DNA from: Deltaproteobacteria bacterium
GTDB lineage: Bacteria > UBA10199 > JACPAL01
Assembly: GCA_016180845.1 (NCBI GenBank)
Contig: JACPAK010000001.1
Coordinates: forward strand, 1 to 64,000
Length of the DNA stretch: 64,000 nucleotides
Direction of reading: 5' to 3'
The translations under genes were made by a program, and so were the position numbers. Under the pieces are notes generated by a model, which saw only the letters and a list, made by a program, of their open reading frames with translations, did not search any database and had not been told where the DNA came from. Of the stretch, positions 60,653 to 64,000 are shown piece after piece (the first letter of the stretch is position 1; each line of letters begins with the position of its first letter).

Positions 60653-61501
60653 TTAATGTGGCCAGTCACAATTTCCTGTCCTTCTCTGCTCCCCAGTCGC
60701 GGGATCTTCTTCCCAACACTTATTCGCTTCCTTAGCCGCTTCGCGGCATTTGTTGTAGTTTGGATAGTAGGCAGCAGGATCACTCAGAAAGATCAGGAGA
60801 AAGGTGTGAGGTCCTACAATATATTTAAATGGAAAAGTATCCAGCAGCCCCTCAAAATGCCTTCCAATTTTCCTGTGATAACCTGACTCAAAGTAATACC
60901 TCTTCGCAGGATCAAAGGTATACCAACGGCTCAAGTCCTGCGCATATTTTTCGACCTCGACCGGATTCCCGGGATAAAGTTTTCCTGGCAGGGCGGATAG
61001 AGACAGGACCACCTCTGGATCTCCGAACGGCGTTGGAAAAGGTGAAAAAGGCTGGGAAGGATCATCTTCGGATAATTTCCCAAAAGAGGCCAATGGAATC
61101 CCCGAGAGACCAGGACGAGCCGGTTCACGACGTCTCACGTGCACCTTGGGGGGAGACGGTGGTGGTGGGAGGGGTGGCAACGGCGGTGGGGGGATTGCCG
61201 CACAAATCGGCGCTAACTCATATCCCTCTTCCTCTGGATCCCAACATTTCTCAGTACAGCGTTGACTTCGAATATATCTCGCCAGAAATGTTTTGAAATC
61301 ATCAAACCGACTTCCCCATCGGCTGAGATCGTGTCCTGCCAGGCTCTTGGCAGTATACTGAAAATCTTCCTCTGAAAATTCGTCGTCGGGGCCCCGATTC
61401 AGAGTCCGAAGCCAACTTTTAAGTTGAGTTTTATTGTCCCAGTGGACAACACACTCGGGGATTTGATCAAAACGGATGGAACTGATGGGCGCCTCAGACA
61501 T
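60653..61501 (-). CDS. Unknown protein with proline-rich linker
   Basis: A 282-residue protein without signal or membrane segment. An N-terminal helical domain (1-100) has several Cys (RSQRCTEKCWDPEE). A Pro-rich linker (residues 104-118, IPPPPLPPLPPPPSPP) leads to a second domain of about 140 residues ending in a Cys-containing tail (KCREAAKEANKCWEEDP). No family recognised. The proline tract is encoded by a run of G/C-rich repeats at 61145-61195. Confidence 0.6.
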   Translation of the reverse strand: MSEAPISSIRFDQIPECVVHWDNKTQLKSWLRTLNRGPDDEFSEEDFQYTAKSLAGHDLSRWGSRFDDFKTFLARYIRSQRCTEKCWDPEEEGYELAPICAAIPPPPLPPLPPPPSPPKVHVRRREPARPGLSGIPLASFGKLSEDDPSQPFSPFPTPFGDPEVVLSLSALPGKLYPGNPVEVEKYAQDLSRWYTFDPAKRYYFESGYHRKIGRHFEGLLDTFPFKYIVGPHTFLLIFLSDPAAYYPNYNKCREAAKEANKCWEEDPATGEQRRTGNCDWPH

Positions 61502-61592
61502 CCTCGCCCTCCATCAATATTATCGGCTGAAAAAACAACATGTTGCTTTAAGTATTGAAATTTAAAAGAACGCACGCTAACGCTCCCACCTC

Positions 61593-62465
61593 GTGAAACC
61601 TTTCGTATCCATTAATAGCCGGCTTATCCCACTTCAGAAGGCACGGATCTCCGTCCTGAATGCCGGCTATCTTTACGGCGAGGGGCTCTTCGAGACGCTT
61701 TTGGCGGTCGAGGGAAAGGTCCTATTTTTTGAAAAACATCTTGAACGACTATTGAATGGGACAAAGGCACTGCAGATCACCCTCCCGATGTCCGGTCCGA
61801 AAATCAAACAGGAAATCCTCCGACTCCTGAAAACGAACAAACTCTCGAAGAAGGTCGCCTACGTCCGTCTCTGCCTTTCGGCCGATGAGGAACAGGTTGG
61901 CTCCAGAAATCGGAGCAACAGCGCATTGAAAAGGAGAAAGACAACACTGGTTATTTTTGCCATCCCTTTTCACCCGTTCTCGCCCGAGTTCTTCAAAAAA
62001 GGGGGACGACTGATCTTGATCCGTTCGACACGAAACGACGACTTCCCGGTCGTCGGAGTCAAATCAACGAACTACCTGACCCGGATGATGGCGCGTCGGG
62101 AAATTCTGAAGAGAGGTGCCGTCGAGGGACTTCTGATGAATCAATCAGGACGCCTTACCGAAGGGGCCTCGAGCAATTTCTTTCTGGTCAAAAAAGGGGT
62201 CTTGATCACACCTCCCCTCTCGGAAGGACTCCTGCCGGGAGTCACGCGAGACGTGATTATCCGTTTAGCCAAAAAAATAAAAATCCCATTCCAGGAAAAA
62301 CCGGTCACCATCAAAGATCTACGAAACGCCGATGAGATTTTTGTGACGAGCACGCTGAAAGGGGTGATGCCGATTCGAAATTTTGAAGGTGCCAATAAAA
62401 AACCGGGGGAAATCTCTGCTACTCTGATGTCCGCCTACGAATCCAGCTGGTCACGTAGTCCTTAG
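61593..62465 (+). CDS. pabC: Class IV PLP enzyme, probable aminodeoxychorismate lyase
   Basis: A 290-residue fold-type IV PLP enzyme. The Schiff-base lysine is K157 (GVKSTNYL), and E190 in SGRLTEGASSNFF contacts the cofactor. LNAGYLYGEGLFETL and RDVIIRLAKK are typical. PabC releases pyruvate from aminodeoxychorismate to give p-aminobenzoate; D-amino-acid or branched-chain aminotransferases are the alternatives. The pabB gene nearby favours PabC. Start GTG 61593. The 3' end overlaps thiD on the other strand by 47 bp. Confidence 0.8.
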   Translation: MKPFVSINSRLIPLQKARISVLNAGYLYGEGLFETLLAVEGKVLFFEKHLERLLNGTKALQITLPMSGPKIKQEILRLLKTNKLSKKVAYVRLCLSADEEQVGSRNRSNSALKRRKTTLVIFAIPFHPFSPEFFKKGGRLILIRSTRNDDFPVVGVKSTNYLTRMMARREILKRGAVEGLLMNQSGRLTEGASSNFFLVKKGVLITPPLSEGLLPGVTRDVIIRLAKKIKIPFQEKPVTIKDLRNADEIFVTSTLKGVMPIRNFEGANKKPGEISATLMSAYESSWSRSP

Positions 62466-63168
62466 CGAGTTTCGCCGACCTCTCGATCGATTGCCCCCGC
62501 GCCAGGTAAGAAGCCAAAGCGGCGGAGTAAACACACCCGGTCCCGTGAACTTTTTTTGTGAATTGAACATGGGAGGTATAGAAATGCCATTTCTCCCCAT
62601 CATAGAGGACATCGGTCGCCTCTTCTTCCAGATGTCCCCCCTTCACCAGAACCGCCTTCACACCACGGCATCCTTGATGAAGATAGAGGGCTGCCGCCTT
62701 CATCTCTTCGATCGTCCTCACCCGAAGACCGGTCAGAACCTCCGCCTCATCCAGATTCGGTGTCACGACAGTTACCTTCGGAATCAGTAACTGCTTCAGG
62801 ATCGCAACCCCTTTCGGGTCGAGGAGGATCGCCCCCGTGGAGGAACGGATAATCGGATCCAGAACAACCTTCGCATTTTTCTCAGATTCCAAAAACCGAT
62901 AAACGGCGAGGACATTCTGTTCTGTCCCCAACATGCCGATCTTGATCACCGATGGCTTGAAGTGGGGGGTAATTGATCGAAGTTGTTCTCTCAAGAGGGT
63001 CGAGGCGACCGGATTCATCGAATAAAACCGCGCCTCGTTTTGAGCGGTCAGAGCAGTGATCGCCGAGATCCCATTCACTTTTAATGAATGAAAGACCTGG
63101 AGATCGACCTGAATCCCCGCTCCACCAGAAGGGTCAGAACCAGCAATAGTGAGGACAATACGCAACAT
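62419..63168 (-). CDS. thiD: Hydroxymethylpyrimidine (phosphate) kinase
   Basis: Phosphorylates the pyrimidine precursor of thiamin. The N-terminus TIAGSDPSGGAGIQVDL is diagnostic; VVLDPIIRSSTG, VTPNLDEAEVLTG, VLVKGGH and the anion-hole region HGTGCVYSAALASYLARG are intact. 249 residues. It follows thiE on the same strand after an 83-bp gap where I see no TPP riboswitch. Its 3' end lies antisense to pabC for 47 bp. Confidence 0.95.
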   Translation of the reverse strand: MLRIVLTIAGSDPSGGAGIQVDLQVFHSLKVNGISAITALTAQNEARFYSMNPVASTLLREQLRSITPHFKPSVIKIGMLGTEQNVLAVYRFLESEKNAKVVLDPIIRSSTGAILLDPKGVAILKQLLIPKVTVVTPNLDEAEVLTGLRVRTIEEMKAAALYLHQGCRGVKAVLVKGGHLEEEATDVLYDGEKWHFYTSHVQFTKKVHGTGCVYSAALASYLARGQSIERSAKLAKDYVTSWIRRRTSE

Positions 63169-63251
63169 TTTTAAATCAGTGCCGATAACTCCTATAGATG
63201 ACCACTTGGGCTTTTACAGCAGAATGTCTCGATCCTTCATACGACCCTAAT

Positions 63252-63887
63252 TCAACTTCTACCTTTGAAAAGACCCCTGTAAAACTTCACCTCGTCTACA
63301 GTGCTAACGCCCGGTCGGAGCAAGGCGGAGATCATTGCGACCATCGAGACACCAGTCGACAAAACCCTCTTTATATTGTCGCGTCCAATCCCACCTATCG
63401 CAACGACGGGAACATTTAGAAGGCTGACAACCTCCCGCAACTTTTCAATTCCTTGCACCGGATGATCATGCCCTTTCGATGGAGAGGGAAAGATCGCCCC
63501 AAACGCCACATAATCGGCCCCCCTCTTTTCCGCCTCTAACGCCTCGGCAACCGAATGTGACGAATACCCGATCAATTTCCGAGGCCCTAAAATTCGGCGC
63601 GCCTCTTCGATTGACGGATCTTCTTTTCCTCCATGGTACCCATCGGCATTGATCTCTCGGGCCACTTCCAGAGAATCATTCACAATCAAGCGGAAATTAA
63701 ATAACTCCTTCAACCCAACAATCTCGCGAGCCGCCTGAAAAACTTGATCAGCAGGAGCCCCTTTCATCCGGAGCTGGAGGGTCGTCGCCCCCCCCTGAAG
63801 GTACATTAAGGCAATCTCTCTCGGCGAAAGGTTTCTAGAGGAATGAGTATCAGCAATCGTGTAAAGTCCTGCCAGATTTTCATTCAT
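63252..63887 (-). CDS. thiE: Thiamin-phosphate synthase
   Basis: Joins the pyrimidine and thiazole halves of thiamin. LQLRMKG, LIVNDSLEVAREINADGYH, IGYSSHSVAEA, FGAIFPSPSKGHDHPVQG and VVAIGGIGRDNI follow the ThiE barrel. Some normally invariant residues differ slightly (GYHGGKED for GVHLGQED, FGAIFPS for VGPIFPT), so a TenI-like activity cannot be fully excluded, but adjacent thiD supports ThiE. It starts 4 bases after the stop of the incomplete gene upstream. Confidence 0.88.
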   Translation of the reverse strand: MNENLAGLYTIADTHSSRNLSPREIALMYLQGGATTLQLRMKGAPADQVFQAAREIVGLKELFNFRLIVNDSLEVAREINADGYHGGKEDPSIEEARRILGPRKLIGYSSHSVAEALEAEKRGADYVAFGAIFPSPSKGHDHPVQGIEKLREVVSLLNVPVVAIGGIGRDNIKRVLSTGVSMVAMISALLRPGVSTVDEVKFYRGLFKGRS

Positions 63888-63891
63888 AAAA

Positions 63892-64000
63892 TCACCCCGC
63901 GGCGTGTAAAACCTTCCCTAAAAGATACATCCAGAAAAGACCGAAAAGGAAACTCACAAATAGCGTTACCCTCCTGTCAGAATATTTATGGATCTCCGGT
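63892..64000 (-). CDS. C-terminal end of a membrane protein gene, start beyond the window
   Basis: The minus-strand frame from the window edge to the TGA at 63892-63894 reads a charged segment (EIHKYSDRRVT) and one transmembrane helix (FVSFLFGLFWMYLLGKVL), ending HAAG. The stop lies just before the thiE start, so it is likely cotranscribed with thiE. Too short to name. Confidence 0.5.
   Translation of the reverse strand, partial: PEIHKYSDRRVTLFVSFLFGLFWMYLLGKVLHAAG

Noticed and set aside
60562-60783. Small gene of 73 codons upstream of the small membrane protein
   Set aside because: Its first half lies inside the unknown gene 60653-61501 in another frame, it lacks a good start signal, and its residues show no fold pattern. 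Only the 90-bp remainder could be free coding sequence, which is too little to support.
61145-61195. CRISPR-like or tandem repeat
   Set aside because: The repeating G-rich units only encode a proline-rich linker of the unknown protein; there are no spacers.
63169-63251. TPP riboswitch before thiD
   Set aside because: The 83-base gap lacks the conserved thi-box sequences and is too short for the full aptamer with an expression platform.

Overview
The window comes from a Gram-negative bacterium with roughly even base composition. It encodes many lipobox-bearing lipoproteins, an MlaC-like periplasmic protein, a probable outer-membrane barrel, complex I, F-type ATPase F0 subunits and the hopanoid side-chain genes hpnH and hpnG. 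The TIGR02147-type regulator next to a large lipoprotein, the split F0 genes and the style of complex I point to a deltaproteobacteria-like or Bdellovibrio-like lineage. That placement is inference; no rRNA or ribosomal protein gene is present to test it. Genes are packed tightly, with many 1-8 bp start/stop overlaps, and no gene-free stretch exceeds about 220 bases.

Layout. 1-5856 (minus): a LamG surface lipoprotein coupled to a PEGA-domain protein, an unknown protein and a BamE-like lipoprotein. 5945-21113: complex I cluster 1 on the minus strand, transcribed nuoL-M-N-A-B-C-D-E-F and then, after a 3.2 kb interruption (an SRPBCC-like protein, a Phd/RelE toxin-antitoxin pair and a beta-helix lipoprotein), nuoG-H. 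21218-25716: a trypsin-like protease, a Phd/PIN toxin-antitoxin pair and two unknown exported proteins. 25819-30983 (minus): complex I cluster 2, nuoA-B-C-D-H-I-J-K. 31113-36029 (plus): a metallo-beta-lactamase-fold hydrolase coupled to a CHASE2 adenylate cyclase, followed by small proteins and a lipoprotein. 36032-41314 (minus): tRNA-Arg, an unknown protein, atpE, atpB, atpI-like, atpZ, hemL and two unknown proteins. 41396-46850 (plus): hpnH, a 1085-residue Cys-rich exported protein, a small membrane protein and hpnG. 46837-54058 (minus): an operon-like run with metH, trmJ, a small lipoprotein, tRNA-Ala, a TPR protein, erpA and queG. 54103-59506 (plus): a ferredoxin reductase-like protein and pabB, then a TIGR02147 regulator, a lipoprotein and an MlaC-like protein. 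59487-64000: an outer-membrane protein, unknowns, pabC, thiD, thiE and an incomplete gene.

How the genes work together. The two nuo clusters are complementary. Cluster 1 lacks I, J and K; cluster 2 lacks E, F, G, L, M and N; A, B, C, D and H occur in both as divergent paralogues. Together they give one full 14-subunit complex I plus a second connecting and quinone-binding module. The F0 genes and hemL add to an energy and tetrapyrrole theme. metH (cobalamin), queG (cobalamin in characterised members) and hpnH (radical SAM) point to corrinoid and SAM metabolism. pabB with pabC covers p-aminobenzoate synthesis, and thiD with thiE covers two thiamin steps.

The most unusual non-coding signals are palindromic elements lying in frame inside metH (two kinds), pabB and queG; a perfect 25-bp hairpin in the 44-bp gap between queG and its divergent neighbour; and a duplicated 3' end of tRNA-Ala.
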